Of a stretch of 64,000 nucleotides of DNA, positions 1 through 15,000 are shown piece by piece. A program made the translations under genes and the position numbers. The DNA lies in assembly GCA_035048485.1 (NCBI GenBank), contig CM068581.1, positions 6,585,430-6,649,429 on the forward strand, given 5' to 3'. Numbering within the stretch: position 1 is the first letter of the stretch; each line of letters opens with the position of its first letter. The DNA is from Pteria penguin. Taxonomy: Eukaryota > Mollusca > Bivalvia > Pterioida > Pteriidae. The notes below the pieces were generated by a model. The model had not been told where the DNA came from and ran no database searches. It worked only from the letters and a program-made list of their open reading frames with translations.

Positions 1-2384
1 GTTCAGAGCAGGTGGATATGATAAGGCTATGTAATCTTTGCATGTAAACCACTACAACAACCACATTCAAACATTTTGCTAGATCGACTGCGAACAATAT
101 TTGTTATTATTAAAATGGGTCATCTGCTGTTTTATCATAGTATTACATATAGAAGTACAAAAATCTCAAATCATCTCATCTTGGCTCCAACAGTTTGGTC
201 TGTATCCAACCCACAAGGTCGGACAGACAGCGCTATACCATAATACATCCCGTCAAAGACAGGCGTAAAAAAAGTAATATGTGAAAGTTGGAGCTATAAA
301 AGTAATAAACAGAATATAACCATCCCAACCATATCACCTGGGTAAAGTTTCACCTTAAGCAGAGGTCTAAGCCAATTTACCTGACTTCAAGGTTCCCAAA
401 CAGGTTGTGCTGAATGCAAATATACCAACTGAAAAGGTATACACATTCATTAATGTGAGTGTGGGATACATAGTATGCTGTATTATTTACACTGTTTCTG
501 TATTGGAGTAAAGTGGTCAAATACTGAGTCATGTGTAAGTGCAGTATACATTATCAGTATTGGAATCATGTAACCGAGTCAGCCAACCAGTGAAAGGGTA
601 GTGACAATAAACAGAAAGTTAACGATTAATATTCCATAATAAATATTTTTTATTTGTGCATTTCATTCTTTCTAGTGTTCAAAACCATCATATTAATTCT
701 TATACGAAGAGATAAAAATGACAAATGACACCAGCAAGCCATGTACCTGATAATTATAACTCATTCTTGTGATACCAAGTGACAGCTCTACATGTACTTG
801 TAGTCATATAAGCATGAAAAGTAACACTGAATCATGATTACAGATTAAATTTTCAGATGCGTGATGATATGGATGCTTGTCATTTCTGTTGATGACATTC
901 GTAGTTAAGTACTCCCTACTGATCAAATTCTCCATCCCATGCCACATGTTTCATATGAAAGCCATATCTCTACTCAGAAGATGCACATGATCAAAGACTT
1001 AAAGATCTAGCACAATGCTTTATAATATTACGATGGAAAGCTTTTGATTACAAAAGAGCTGATCCTTGTTTAATGTAAATTGTATATCAAAACCAAAGAC
1101 CATTTAGTCAGAGGTCTTGTGGTAAAATTGTTTACTGTCGTATAATTTCATCCTCTAGGCATATCAGTACCAGTAAGAAATCCTAGTTAAATATAACACT
1201 TCAAACAAATTCTTTAGTACCTGAAATCTTGAAAAATAGGTTGATGAAGGAATCTTAATCAGTAATGTATGAATTCACAAACAAAACTTAAGGTGCAATA
1301 ATTAAGTATTTAGACAAACCATAACAGTAAATTGCATAGATAACTGTTAAATATAACAACCTGGACCAACACAAAAAAATAGCGTTAACAACATAGAAAC
1401 TAATATCTGACTTTGACAGCTTTGGAAGTGGTGGCTGTTTCTTTTGATTGCATTTCACAATGAATATTTATACACAGACATACATGGAAAAGTTCTGTTT
1501 GATCAAACATACAGTGTAAGAAGGCAAATGCATATTCTATAAGCAAAACAAAGGAATCTGATATCCAATTACAGTTGGTATTTGTTACTGAAAATGTTTC
1601 ATTCTTTAGTTATCGCTGTTGGTGTGCCACGATTGCCCTGCCAGCAGCAAAGTTTCATTCAAAGGGCCATAACTTCTGTAAAAACTTTTGGACAAGATTC
1701 CTATTACAATTTGCACATTTACATATTGTGATCTTTATTTGTACCCAGTTTCATTAAAATCCCCCAAGAGTTAAGTAGGAATTGCAAAGACAAAGTGAAT
1801 TTACTATTTATGCATAAAAAGATGAGTCAAATGGCCACAACTGAAGTAAAAAATGGGAAGATAAAATGCATGACAAAATGATGGGGAGGTGCAATACCAT
1901 ACGCCCCTGGCCATATATAGTGAGGGCATAAAAAAGTTATTAATAAATAATCATTTTTAAAATGTTATTACTAGCTTAATTTGCTTTATCAATGTCTTTG
2001 ACACAGATGAAGTACAAATATTATATAGTGTTCAACTACCTGTATATTACTATAAATTAAAATAATGTTCAATGTTTGACACAAAAAGTGAAAGTGAAAA
2101 TAAGAACAATTACAATACACTATTCTCAACAGAGAATCTTGTATGAAGCAAATCATCAATAAATCAAGAACCACAACTTTTACACACTTGAAATACATAT
2201 ATAAAAATATTGCAGTCCAGTGCGAAGAGAAGTAAAGTGCAATATACTAATTTTCATATTTAAATCATTTAACGTATCTTGGAGTAACAATACAATATGT
2301 TGGAGAATCTGAATGGCTGATAGACAGTCTCAATAACCTGGTCAAGGAGAAATGGAATGCACTTGCTCTGAAAATTCTGGTATT
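1..2384. other. Downstream flank of XPO4, no gene seen
   Basis: AT-rich DNA. 190-275 resembles the end of a dispersed repeat (GGACAGACAG, then CATAATACATCCCGTC and a GGCGTA tail) that recurs near 15000-15090. 1640-1920 carries another old repeat with GGGCCATAACTTCTG and a CATACGCCCCTGG end. No conserved protein was recognised. Confidence 0.5.
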
Positions 2385-2390
2385 TTTATT
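2385..2390 (-). promoter_or_regulatory. Candidate XPO4 polyadenylation signal AATAAA
   Basis: The first AATAAA hexamer on the minus strand after the XPO4 stop lies about 285 nt downstream, implying a 3' UTR of roughly 300 nt. No transcript evidence is available here. Confidence 0.35.
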
Positions 2391-2674
2391 CCACAGAGGT
2401 CATAAATGTGAAAAGATTATGGAGGGGGACAATACACAATGGTAATAGTTGTCATGAGCCTTTTGCATATGCAAACACCAAATTGGAGGAAAAATTGAGT
2501 ATCTATATATCTGATAATACCAATACACTGAATGCATCAAAAATATATCTCTTGTTGATGAATACAAAAGTGTGAACATATGAAAGGAACATAGCATATA
2601 CAACATAAATGTGGATAAACAATACTCCTTGCTGGCAAAACTCATCAACAATTTAGAGAATTAAGACAGGTTGT

Positions 2675-2872
2675 TCATTTCACACAGAGAAATCCACGGA
2701 TATTAGTTAAGAAGTGATCAAAGTTTTGCATGAAGCTGATTTTGCTGTTCCTGGTGATGGTCATAGACAGTGAGTGTGGTGTAAGGTTATTGAAAGCCTC
2801 TAACAATCGCTGCTGGTATGTCTCTTCCACTTGAGTCTGTAACAACTGATTCACTAACTCCTGATACTCACT
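2675..2872 (-). CDS. XPO4: XPO4 exon 25 (residues 1073-1137) with stop codon
   Basis: The acceptor is TCTTGTAG|AGTGAG, phase 0, and the exon ends in TGA at 2675-2677. It encodes SEYQELVNQLLQTQVEETYQ, RLLEAFNNLT and the terminal RGFLCVK. Vertebrate exportin-4 ends GGLLCVK after EYSELVETLLSSQ and RLADAFNKLT, so the C-terminus is complete. Confidence 0.95.
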   Translation of the reverse strand, partial: SEYQELVNQLLQTQVEETYQQRLLEAFNNLTPHSLSMTITRNSKISFMQNFDHFLTNIRGFLCVK

Positions 2873-5800
2873 CTACAAGAAATAATCATGTACACTCTCA
2901 GAGAATTATTGAAACATCACATCATTTATACAGCAAGAAAGAATAAAAAACACCACATATAACTTGTATATCAAAAGAGTACTTTTTATCAAAGATACCT
3001 AGACAAAACTGCATCCTTTTGAAACTGCAATGCCATAAAATTTCATCTGTTTTTATCCTTTGTTTAATATGCTAGTACAAAGGTTCAAACTTTACATTGA
3101 TACAGGGATTCAATGCTCAAGTTCCAGGACTTTTAGTACAAAATTTTGAGAAGTGCCAATGAGAAATGTCAAAAGTCCAATTCGGATCTTTAAAATTAGT
3201 AATGCTGTCCAATTGAATAACTGAATAGAACAAAATTTTGGAACTTTCTCACAGAGCCATTCATCCGAAATTTTTGAGACTCATTTTCTAAGCCATGAGT
3301 CTTCTATTCACAACTAGGAGGAAACATGTCTCTGAAAATAAAGCAGGTTCTTTCAGAGTGGAAACCTTAATCTACATTGTAATTAAGTTGTCGATCGCAA
3401 AACTTGTATGCAATAAATAAACTTTCAAAATTTTACAGTTTTAGATAACATGCATTTTGTTTTGTTTGACAGTCATGCTCTAAATGATTGTTCAGGCTTA
3501 CAAAACAAAGTAAACATTATTATATATATAATTATATACATATATATATAATATATTATATATATATCAAGCTAGGGCAAGTCCCTCAAAAGTTTAAGTA
3601 ATTCTAATTACCAACAACAGAATAAGCAAGTCCCTTATGTAGGGCATGAAGAATTTTTGACCCCTGTAGTAATTTCTTTCTTGAAAATAAATTTTGTATG
3701 TGATTCGGTTCTCAAATAATGTTATTTCACAAATCATGACACTTAAATAGAAGTTCCTACGGTGTGGGACACATCACAAGGATAATCATTCCCTGTCAGT
3801 GTCAAAGATGATTCTTTTCCTTTTTGTTGGAATGTTATTATTGAAGTTGATAGTACATTTATTCAAAGTTGATGACACAAAGAGTAACTACACATGACTA
3901 GAACCTTGCTACATTTGCAGACACCATGAGATTCATACTTTAAGTTGGAAGAGGTGCTTGTTGACATTCAATTTATAGATTCCTGTCACAAATGGGAAGA
4001 CCTGAGGATGTAATCAGTGGTAAGCACTAAGAATACGTTCATTTAGTGCTGATTGCAAAATCTAAGTTTTTGGTACTTGAGTTAGTGGAAAGAGTATTCC
4101 AAGGCACAGCATCTGACAACCTTTCAGAAATCTGGAGTTTGTGGAGTGATAGTGATAGGATGAATACTGTCTGAAGCAACAAAGTCGTACATAAAAAGTT
4201 TTGGACAGTAATCTCCTTCCCTCATGTTTTTCAACATATTATGGTCTTTCTTTGTACAAAGTTTCATTGAAATCAATTGGGCTACTTTGAAGGAGTTGCA
4301 ATGACAAGATGATGTTGAAAATTCAAAATTCAAAAGTCCATAACTCCTCTTTTAATTTCTGAATAGCACTTTTCTTCAATCCTTCATGCACATTTTCATA
4401 CTGAGATCTTTCTTTGTACAAAATTTCACTGACAATCCATTGTGCAGTTTGGAAGAAGTTGCAATGAGAAGTTTGCACATAAACAGATGGGCATATAAAT
4501 AGGATGATTCCAGTATACTAGTACCCGCCTCCTTGCAACTTCGTAGCAGGGGGTACAATGATTTGTATTTTTGTGCCCTATTACATACACTTAAAAACAG
4601 TCTGGGATGTAACAATCAATTTTCTTTTATTATTTGCAACAAGTCATATTTCTCTGCTATCTTATTTCATGTTGTTCAGTTTATGTATGAGCTACAGACA
4701 GTCACATTGTATAAAAGAAAGAGCCATGTGATATGTATGAGCTACAGACAGTCACATGGTATAAAAGAAAGAGCCATGTGACATGTATGAGCTACAGACA
4801 GTCACATGGTATAAAAGAAAGAGCCATGTGATATGTATGAGCTACAGACAGTCACATGGTATAAAAGAAAGAGCCATGTGACGTGTATGAGCTACAGACA
4901 CTCACATGGTATAAAAGAAAGAGCCATGTGACATGTATGAGCTACAGACAGTCACATGGTATAAAAGAAAGAGCCATGTGACGTGTATGAGCTACAGACA
5001 CTCACATGGTATAAAAGAAAGAGCCATGTGACATGTATGAGCTACAGACACTCACATGGTATAAAAGAAAGAGCCATGTGACATGTATGAGCTACAGACA
5101 GTCACATGGTATAAAAGAAAGAGCCATGTGACATGTATGAGCTACAGACAGTCACATGGTATAAAAGAAAGAGCCATGTAACGTGTATGAGCTACAGACA
5201 GTCACATGGTATAAAAGAAAGAGCCATGTGACATGTATGAGCTACAGACAGTCACATGGTATAAAAGAAAGAGCCATGTGACGTGTATGAGCTACAGACA
5301 CTCACATGGTATAAAAGAAAGAGCCATGTGATATGTATGAGCTACAGACAGTCACATGGTATAAAAGAAAGAGCCATGTGACATGTATGAGCTACAGACG
5401 CTCACATGGTATAAAAGAAAGAGCCATGTGACGTGTATGAGCTACAGACACTCACATGGTATAAAAGAAAGAGCCATGTGATATGTATGAGCTACAGACA
5501 CTCACATGGTATAAAAGAAAGAGCCATGTGACGTGTATGAGCTACAGACACTCACATGGTATAAAAGAAAGAGCCATGTGACATGTATGAGCTACAGACA
5601 GTCACATGGTATAAAAGAAAGAGCCATGTGACATGTATGAGCTACAGACAGTCACATGGTATAAAGGAAAGAGGCATGTGACATGTATGAGCTACAGACG
5701 CTCACATGGTATAAAAGAAAGAGCCATGTGATATGTATGAGCTACAGACACTCACATGGTATAAAAAAAAGAGCCATGTGATATGTATGAGCTACAGACA

Positions 5801-8800
5801 GTCACATGGTATAAAAGAAAGAGCCATGTGACATGTATGAGCTACAGACGCTCACATGGTATAAAAGAAAGAGCCATGTGACGTGTATGAGCTACAGACA
5901 CTCACATGGTATAAAAGAAAGAGCCATGTGATATGTATGCGCTACAGACACTCACATGGTATAAAAGAAAGAGCCATGTAACATGTATGAGCTACAGACA
6001 GTCACATGGTATAAAAGAAAGAGCCATGTGACATGTATGAGCTACAGACAGTCACATGGTATAAAAGAAAAAGCCATGTGACGTGTATGAGCTACAGACA
6101 GTCACATGGTATAAAAGAAAGAGCCATGTGACGTGTATGAGCTACAGACACTCACATGGTATAAAAGAAAGAGCCATGTGACATGTATGAGCTACAGACG
6201 CTCACATGGTATAAAAGAAAGAGCCATGTGACGTGTATGAGCTACAGACACTCACATGGTATAAAAGAAAGAGCCATGTGACATGTATGAGCTACAGACG
6301 CTCACATGGTATAAAAGAAAGAGCCATGTGACGTGTATGAGCTACAGACACTCACATGGTATAAAAGAAAGAGCCATGTGATATGTATGAGCTACAGACA
6401 CTCACATGGTATAAAAGAAAGAGCCATGTGACGTGTATGAGCTACAGACACTCACATAGTATAAAAGAAAGAGCCATGTGACATGTATGAGCTACAGACA
6501 GTCACATGGTATAAAAGAAAGAGCCATGTCACATGTATGAGCTACAGACAGTCACATGGTATAAAAGAAAGAGCCATGTGACATGTATGAGCTACAGACA
6601 GTCACATGGTATAAAAGAAAGAGCCATGTGACGTGTATGAGCTACAGACACTCACATGGTATAAAAGAAAGAGCCATGTGACATGTATGAGCTACAGACG
6701 CTCACATGGTATAAAAGAAAGAGCCATGTGACGTGTATGAGCTACAGACACTCACATGGTATAAAAGAAAGAGCCATGTGATATGTATGAGCTACAGACA
6801 CTCACATGGTATAAAAGAAAGAGCCATGTGACGTGTATGAGCTACAGACACTCACATAGTATAAAAGAAAGAGCCATGTGACATGTATGAGCTACAGACA
6901 GTCACATGGTATAAAAGAAAGAGCCATGTGACATGTATGAGCTACAGACAGTCACATGGTATAAAAGAAAGAGCCATGTGACATGTATGAGCTACAGACA
7001 GTCACATGGTATAAAAGAAAGAGCCATGTGATATGTATGAGCTACAGACAGTCACATGGTATAAAAGAAAGAGCCATGTGACGTGTATGAGCTACAGACA
7101 GTCACATGGTATAAAAGAAAGAGCCATGTGACATGTATGAGCTACAGACACTCACATGGTATAAAAGAAAGAGCCATGTGACATGTATGATCTACAGACA
7201 GTCACATGGTATAAAAGAAAGAGCCATGTGACGTGTATGAGCTACAGACAGTCACATGGTATAAAAGAAAGAGCCATGTGACATGTATGAGCTACAGACA
7301 GTCACATGGTATAAAAGAAAGAGCCATGTAACGTGTATGAGCTACAGACAATCACATGGTATAAAAGAAAGAGCCATGTGACATGTATGAGCTACAGACA
7401 GTCACATGGTATAAAAGAAAGAGCCATGTGATATGTATGAGCTACAGACACTCACATGGTATAAAAGAAAGAGCCATGTGATATGTATGAGCTACAGACA
7501 GTCACATGGTATAAAAGAAAGAGCCATGTGACATATATGAGCTACAGACGCTCACATGGTATAAAAGAAAGAGCCATGTGACGTGTATGAGCTACAGACA
7601 CTCACATGGTATAAAAGAAAGAGCCATGTGATATGTATGAGCTACAGACACTCACATGGTATAAAAGAAAGAGCCATGTGACGTGTATGAGCTACAGACA
7701 CTCACATGGTATAAAAGAAAGAGCCATGTGACATGTATGAGCTACAGACAGTCACATGGTATAAAAGAAAGAGCCATGTGACATGTATGAGCTACAGACA
7801 GTCACATGGTATAAAGGAAAGAGGCATGTGACATGTATGAGCTACAGACGCTCACATGGTATAAAAGAAAGAGCCATGTGATATGTATGAGCTACAGACA
7901 CTCACATGGTATAAAAAAAAGAGCCATGTGATATGTATGAGCTACAGACAGTCACATGGTATAAAAGAAAGAGCCATGTGACATGTATGAGCTACAGACG
8001 CTCACATGGTATAAAAGAAAGAGCCATGTGACGTGTATGAGCTACAGACACTCACATGGTATAAAAGAAAGAGCCATGTGATATGTATGCGCTACAGACA
8101 CTCACATGGTATAAAAGAAAGAGCCATGTAACATGTATGAGCTACAGACACTCACATGGTATAAAAGAAAGAGCCATGTGACATGTATGAGCTACAGACA
8201 GTCACATGGTACAAAAGAAAGAGCCATGTGATATGTATGAGCTACAGACAGTCACATGGTATAAAAGAAAGAGCCATGTGACGTGTATGAGCTACAGACA
8301 GTCACATGGTATAAAAGAAAGAGCCATGTGACATGTATGAGCTACAGACACTCACATGGTATAAAAGAAAGAGCCATGTGACATGTATGATCTACAGACA
8401 GTCACATGGTATAAAAGAAAGAGCCATGTGACATGTATGAGCTACAGACGCTCACATGGTATAAAAGAAAGAGCCATGTGACGTGTATGAGCTACAGACA
8501 CTCACATGGTATAAAAGAAAGAGCCATGTGATATGTATGCGCTACAGACACTCACATGGTATAAAAGAAAGAGCCATGTAACATGTATGAGCTACAGACA
8601 CTCACATGGTATAAAAGAAAGAGCCATGTGACATGTATGAGCTACAGACAGTCACATGGTATAAAAGAAAGAGCCATGTGATATGTATGAGCTACAGACA
8701 GTCACATGGTATAAAAGAAAGAGCCATGTGACGTGTATGAGCTACAGACAGTCACATGGTATAAAAGAAAGAGCCATGTGACATGTATGAGCTACAGACA

Positions 8801-11800
8801 GTCACTCACATGGTATAAAAGAAAGAGCCATGTGACATGTATGATCTACAGACAGTCACATGGTATAAAAGAAAGAGCCATGTGACGTGTATGAGCTACA
8901 GACAGTCACATGGTATAAAAGAAAGAGCCATGTGACATGTATGAGCTACAGACGCTCACATGGTATAAAAGAAAGAGCCATGTGACGTGTATGAGCTACA
9001 GACACTCACATGGTATAAAAGAAAGAGCCATGTGATATGTATGAGCTACAGACACTCACATGGTATAAAAGAAAGAGCCATGTGACGTGTATGAGCTACA
9101 GACACTCACATGGTATAAAAGAAAGAGCCATGTGACATGTATGAGCTACAGACAGTCACATGGTATAAAAGAAAGAGCCATGTGATATGTATGAGCTACA
9201 GACAGTCACATGGTATAAAAGAAAGAGCCATGTGACATGTATGAGCTACAGACAGTCACATGGTATAAAAGAAAGAGCCATGTGATATGTATGAGCTACA
9301 GACAGTCACATGGTATAAAAGAAAGAGCCATGTGACGTGTATGAGCTACAGACAGTCACATGGTATAAAAGAAAGAGCCATGTGACATGTATGAGCTACA
9401 GACACTCACATGGTATAAAAGAAAGAGCCATGTGACATGTATGATCTACAGACAGTCACATGGTATAAAAGAAAGAGCCATGTGACGTGTATGAGCTACA
9501 GACAGTCACATGGTATAAAAGAAAGAGCCATGTGACATGTATGAGCTACAGACAGTCACATGGTATAAAAGAAAGAGCCATGTAACGTGTATGAGCTACA
9601 GACAATCACATGGTATAAAAGAAAGAGCCATGTGACATGTATGAGCTACAGACAGTCACATGGTATAAAAGAAAGAGCCATGTGATATGTATGAGCTACA
9701 GACACTCACATGGTATAAAAGAAAGAGCCATGTGATATGTATGAGCTACAGACAGTCACATGGTATAAAAGAAAGAGCCATGTGACATATATGAGCTACA
9801 GACGCTCACATGGTATAAAAGAAAGAGCCATGTGACGTGTATGAGCTACAGACACTCACATGGTATAAAAGAAAGAGCCATGTGATATGTATGAGCTACA
9901 GACACTCACATGGTATAAAAGAAAGAGCCATGTGACGTGTATGAGCTACAGACACTCACATGGTATAAAAGAAAGAGCCATGTGACATGTATGAGCTACA
10001 GACAGTCACATGGTATAAAAGAAAGAGCCATGTGACATGTATGAGCTACAGACAGTCACATGGTATAAAGGAAAGAGGCATGTGACATGTATGAGCTACA
10101 GACGCTCACATGGTATAAAAGAAAGAGCCATGTGATATGTATGAGCTACAGACACTCACATGGTATAAAAAAAAGAGCCATGTGATATGTATGAGCTACA
10201 GACAGTCACATGGTATAAAAGAAAGAGCCATGTGACATGTATGAGCTACAGACGCTCACATGGTATAAAAGAAAGAGCCATGTGACGTGTATGAGCTACA
10301 GACACTCACATGGTATAAAAGAAAGAGCCATGTGATATGTATGCGCTACAGACACTCACATGGTATAAAAGAAAGAGCCATGTAACATGTATGAGCTACA
10401 GACACTCACATGGTATAAAAGAAAGAGCCATGTGACATGTATGAGCTACAGACAGTCACATGGTATAAAAGAAAGAGCCATGTGACATGTATGAGCTACA
10501 GACAGTCACATGGTATAAAAGAAAGAGCCATGTGACATGTATGAGCTACAGACAGTCACATGGTATAAAAGAAAGAGCCATGTGACATGTATGAGCTACA
10601 GACAGTCACATGGTATAAAAGAAAGAGCCATGTGACGTGTATGAGCTACAGACACTCACATGGTATAAAAGAAAGAGCCATGTGATATGTATGAGCTACA
10701 GACAGTCACATGGTATAAAAGAAAGAGCCATGTGATATGAAGGAAAGAGATTTTCTTCAGAGGTGTCTTTCACAGAATTCATGTGTATATATAAGTAGGT
10801 ATGAGAGAAATCTCTCTTCGGTTTTTTTTTTTTTGGATTGTTTGTTAGAGGGAAGAATATTTGAGTTTTTTTTACCTTGAAGGCAATGACTATTTCCTAC
10901 CTGATGTAAGCAGATGAGGCAGAATAAAGCAGTACTGGCTGTTTCAAGTAAATCCATATCAAAGGTTTCCAGTAACAGCATGTGGAACACTAACTGTAAT
11001 CAAATATGCATTTAAGTATAGGTGGAATTGAATACATTAAACATGCATCACAACATAAAATATGATTTCCTACTTGGGTCCTGCTGGAATCAGATTCAGA
11101 GATCTCTTCACACAACATATCAGGATATAACGAGAGTTGTCAGAAGACAACTTAGCTCGCCGGTGGAGCATTATCAGAGGGAAAGCACGTGTTTTCAATG
11201 TTTTCTTCATTAAAGGTCAAGTCCAAGATAAAGATCAAAAGAAGCCGGCGTGGCCTAGTGGTATCGCGTCAGACTCCTGATCGGGAGGCCGGGGTTCGAG
11301 TCCCGCTCTGGTCATGCCGGTGTCATGTCTTTCGGATGAGACAGTAAAAACCGAGGCCCCGTGTCGTGGTATGCATGGCACGATAAAGATCCCTCACTGC
11401 TTCGGGTGGGTCAGTTGCAAAGGTCAAAATTTGTATGCCCCGCATAGGCAGATGCCGTCACCATATATGTGAAATATTCGTGGTGTGACGTAAAACAAAA
11501 ATCAATCAATCAATCAATAAAGGTCAAAAGTTAACCAAATGAAAGCTCTGGTCACAATGAAATCCCATCTTTAATATTTCAAAGAACAAGATATGTTTGT
11601 GAAATACAAATGCCCATGGCAGCAACAAAGTCCAAATATGGCAAATTGTTTTAAAAGTAGGTCAAAGATCATAGTCAAGGTTATGACGTCAATTAAGGAC
11701 TTGTTACAAGGAATTCACATGCGTTAAATGAAAGCCCTACCTGTAAAGGTTCAAAACTTATGACGAAGGTTAAAGTTTTTAGAAATGTAGGTCAAAGGTC

Positions 11801-12016
11801 TATAGGTCAAGAAATGTGATAGCAATGTAAAGGATTCATCACAAGGAATACACATATGAAAGTTGAAAGCCCTACCTGTAAAGGTTCAAAAGTTTTGACC
11901 AATGTTAAAGTTTTCGTCACAGACAGAGAGATGGACAGACACACAGACAGGCCAAACAAATAGATGCCCCTGAATTTCATGTCAGGGGCATAGAAAGCTC
12001 AGCTTAAAGTTTTTAT

Positions 12017-12047
<31 letters not shown>

Positions 12048-15000
12048 AAAGCTACAAGTGGTGGTATTAAATGAAATCTCTTAACATGATGGACTTATGT
12101 GTGAAGTTTTAAAGCCCTAACCCTACTGGTTCAAAAGATACAGTCTAGGTTAAAGTTTTTGAAAAGTAAGTCGAAGTCCAAGGTCAAGGGTCATGGTACT
12201 AAATGATACCTCTTCAAAAGCTGTGGAATCAAATTAAAGCTCTTGTCATGAAACACCTATGTGTGAAGTATCAAAAACTTACCCCTATTTGTTCAAAAGA
12301 CATAGCCCAGGTTAAAGATTTTGAAAAGTAGTTCAAAGTCCAAGGTCACTAGGTCGAAAGTAATGATACTATATGAAAGCTCTTGTCATGAGGAACATAT
12401 GTGTGAAGTATAAAATGTCTACTACTAACAGTTAAAAAGATATAACCCAGGTTAAAGTTTTTGGTGCACAAGGACACTGACAGCAACAATGCAGGGGTAT
12501 GACAATATCTCGCCAGACATTTCATCCCAGTGATACCATAGTTTTTCTTTCTTATTATGACTATTTTCAAACAGTCCATTTGAAACAGGCATTCATAATT
12601 TCACATTTAAAATACTGTGACAATATTTCAAAACAAAATAAATGATGTAAACAAATAAGCAAGTTTAGTTTTTGAAACCGTCTTGAAAAATCATCGACTT
12701 TGGTTGAATTATGAATGAAAATACAGTGTGTGAAACACAAGATGGCCATCAACGGGCGGTAACCTTTCTTTTGAAATCATTATTATTACCTTAAGGAAGT
12801 TGGACAAACAGGAATGCATCTGTGAGCCTGCACTGTTTGTCTGGAAAACGTGTGATGCCAGGAAGGTAACAATCTCTAGACACAAGCGAGTGATGTCTGT
12901 CCCATAGCTGACACTGCTAAGGAATGTACTACTTGTCAGAAGTATAATTATGATGGGGATATCCTATGTAAGCTACAACTGCATAAATATTTGATAAACA
13001 CAAAATGTAATCAAAGATTCCCACACTCACCTCAATACAGTATTTGTCAAACAAAAACAAAAAAAGAATAGAAGTAATGAAGTATAACGCTCAACTTTTG
13101 AGTACACTCCATATTGGAAGAAGAAGAAGAATAATTCTAAAGAACATTATAATCTTGATCAGGGTCACTCAAGTGTAAAATCCAGGTCAGATGCATCATC
13201 AGATGAATACACTTAAGTCAGCATCCCAAGATGAACCTCATGGTGCAAGTTTGGTAACTGTAACACATATACTCTATTCAATACTGCATTACCTCAAACA
13301 ACTTAATCAAATCACTCATTCTGAAAATGTGGATCAGATGCTTCACGGGATGCATGCGCTTAAGTCAGCACCCCAAGATAAACCTAAGGTGCAAGTTTGG
13401 TTACTGTAGCACCTATACTTTCTGACAGGAATACAGGCACCAGGGATATAGCATAAGCTCCTCTCAACACTGTCAAGGTGAGCTAATCAAAGTACATGTA
13501 CTTACAGGACTAGTAGCCAGGCTTTTAGTAACTGGTCAAGCAGCAAAAGATTAGATTGGAGTTAAAATACACTTGATAACAAATTCAAGGAAAGAAGAAT
13601 TTACACATTTCATTTCATTATGGATGAACAATTCTTAAGTAATAGCGAAATGAAGTTTATCATTGGTTAACTTTGACAAAATATCTCGTGAGGCATGACA
13701 TCTACCCTTGATCATGATGAAAACCATAGACTCATTACAGTTTTAAAAGTTACACTGCCCTTGTCATGCTTTATTCTCTTGAACATAAAAGATATATCTG
13801 TCATCTCCTATCGCTATAGAGAGCAGATTGGTATATAGTCAAAACGGCCCAAAAATAGATGGGCCTACACAAAAATGGAAATAATTCTATGCTGAAGACA
13901 ATTTATTAAAATGTCAAATTATTTGCCCTCTTACTATCTGTATCAAGTATTATTTTTACACTAGTTGAAAAAAAAAACAAGAGCAACGCCTAGCATGGCA
14001 TAATACACCGTTGCTTAATTCGGACAGGATCAATTCGCATTTGGCATGATTTTCATGAAAAACATCTGACGTTTACTGAAGTTAATTGCATTTCATAGCA
14101 TTTTATCATAGGATAACTCCAAGCGCAATAACTCTTACAGAAATGGTCCTATCCAACCCATCTTGGAACTTGACCTGCAAAAAAAACTTGAAATGTTTTA
14201 GGAACAAGCCCCCCTAACATCTCCCCCCCCCCCCCCTCTCCTCCTAAAATTACAAATTTCTCAAAAATGAAGAGAAAGATATCAATACCTGTAAAATATG
14301 TGGAAGCGTACATTTTATTTGTTTCATGGTAAATTTCATAATGTTGTTACAAAAATTAGGTTTTTAATGAATTTTCAAAACAAAATCTTGAAATTTATAA
14401 GTCCAAGGGCCATAAATCCGTCAAAAGTAGGTCAACCGTAACAAAACTCGAACTGGTACTGACGCTGCTTGGAATAAAGCTATATACCAAATTTCAACTC
14501 AATATCACAAAAGACGGCAAAAAAAGTCCGGAAAACATGACCTAGGACATATGGTCACCCCCCCCCCCCCCCCAAAAAAAATTATAAATTTCTCAAAAAT
14601 GAGGGAAAAGATATTAAAACCCATAACACATGTGATAGTTGGTACATTTTACTTGTTCCATGATAAATTTCAAAATATTTTGACAAAAAATAGATTTTTA
14701 ATGAATTTCTGAATAAATTTCTCAAAAATGAAGGAAAAGATTTTAAAAACCATAACATATGTGATAGTTGGTACACTTTACTTGTTTTAAAGAGAAATTT
14801 CATAATGTTTTGACAAAAAATAGATTTTTAATGAATTTTTTTAAAAATTTGAAATTTATAAGTCCAAGGGCCATAAATCCGTCAAAAGTGAGTCAATCGT
14901 AACAAAACTCGAACTGGTACCGACGCCGCTTGAAATAAAGCTATATACCAAATTTCAACACGATATCTTGAAAGATGGCAAAAAAAAGTCCGGAAAACAT

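Noticed and set aside
11242..11315. A functional tRNA gene
   Set aside because: A- and B-boxes are present, but the 5' and 3' ends do not pair as an acceptor stem and the sequence continues into a SINE body and tail.
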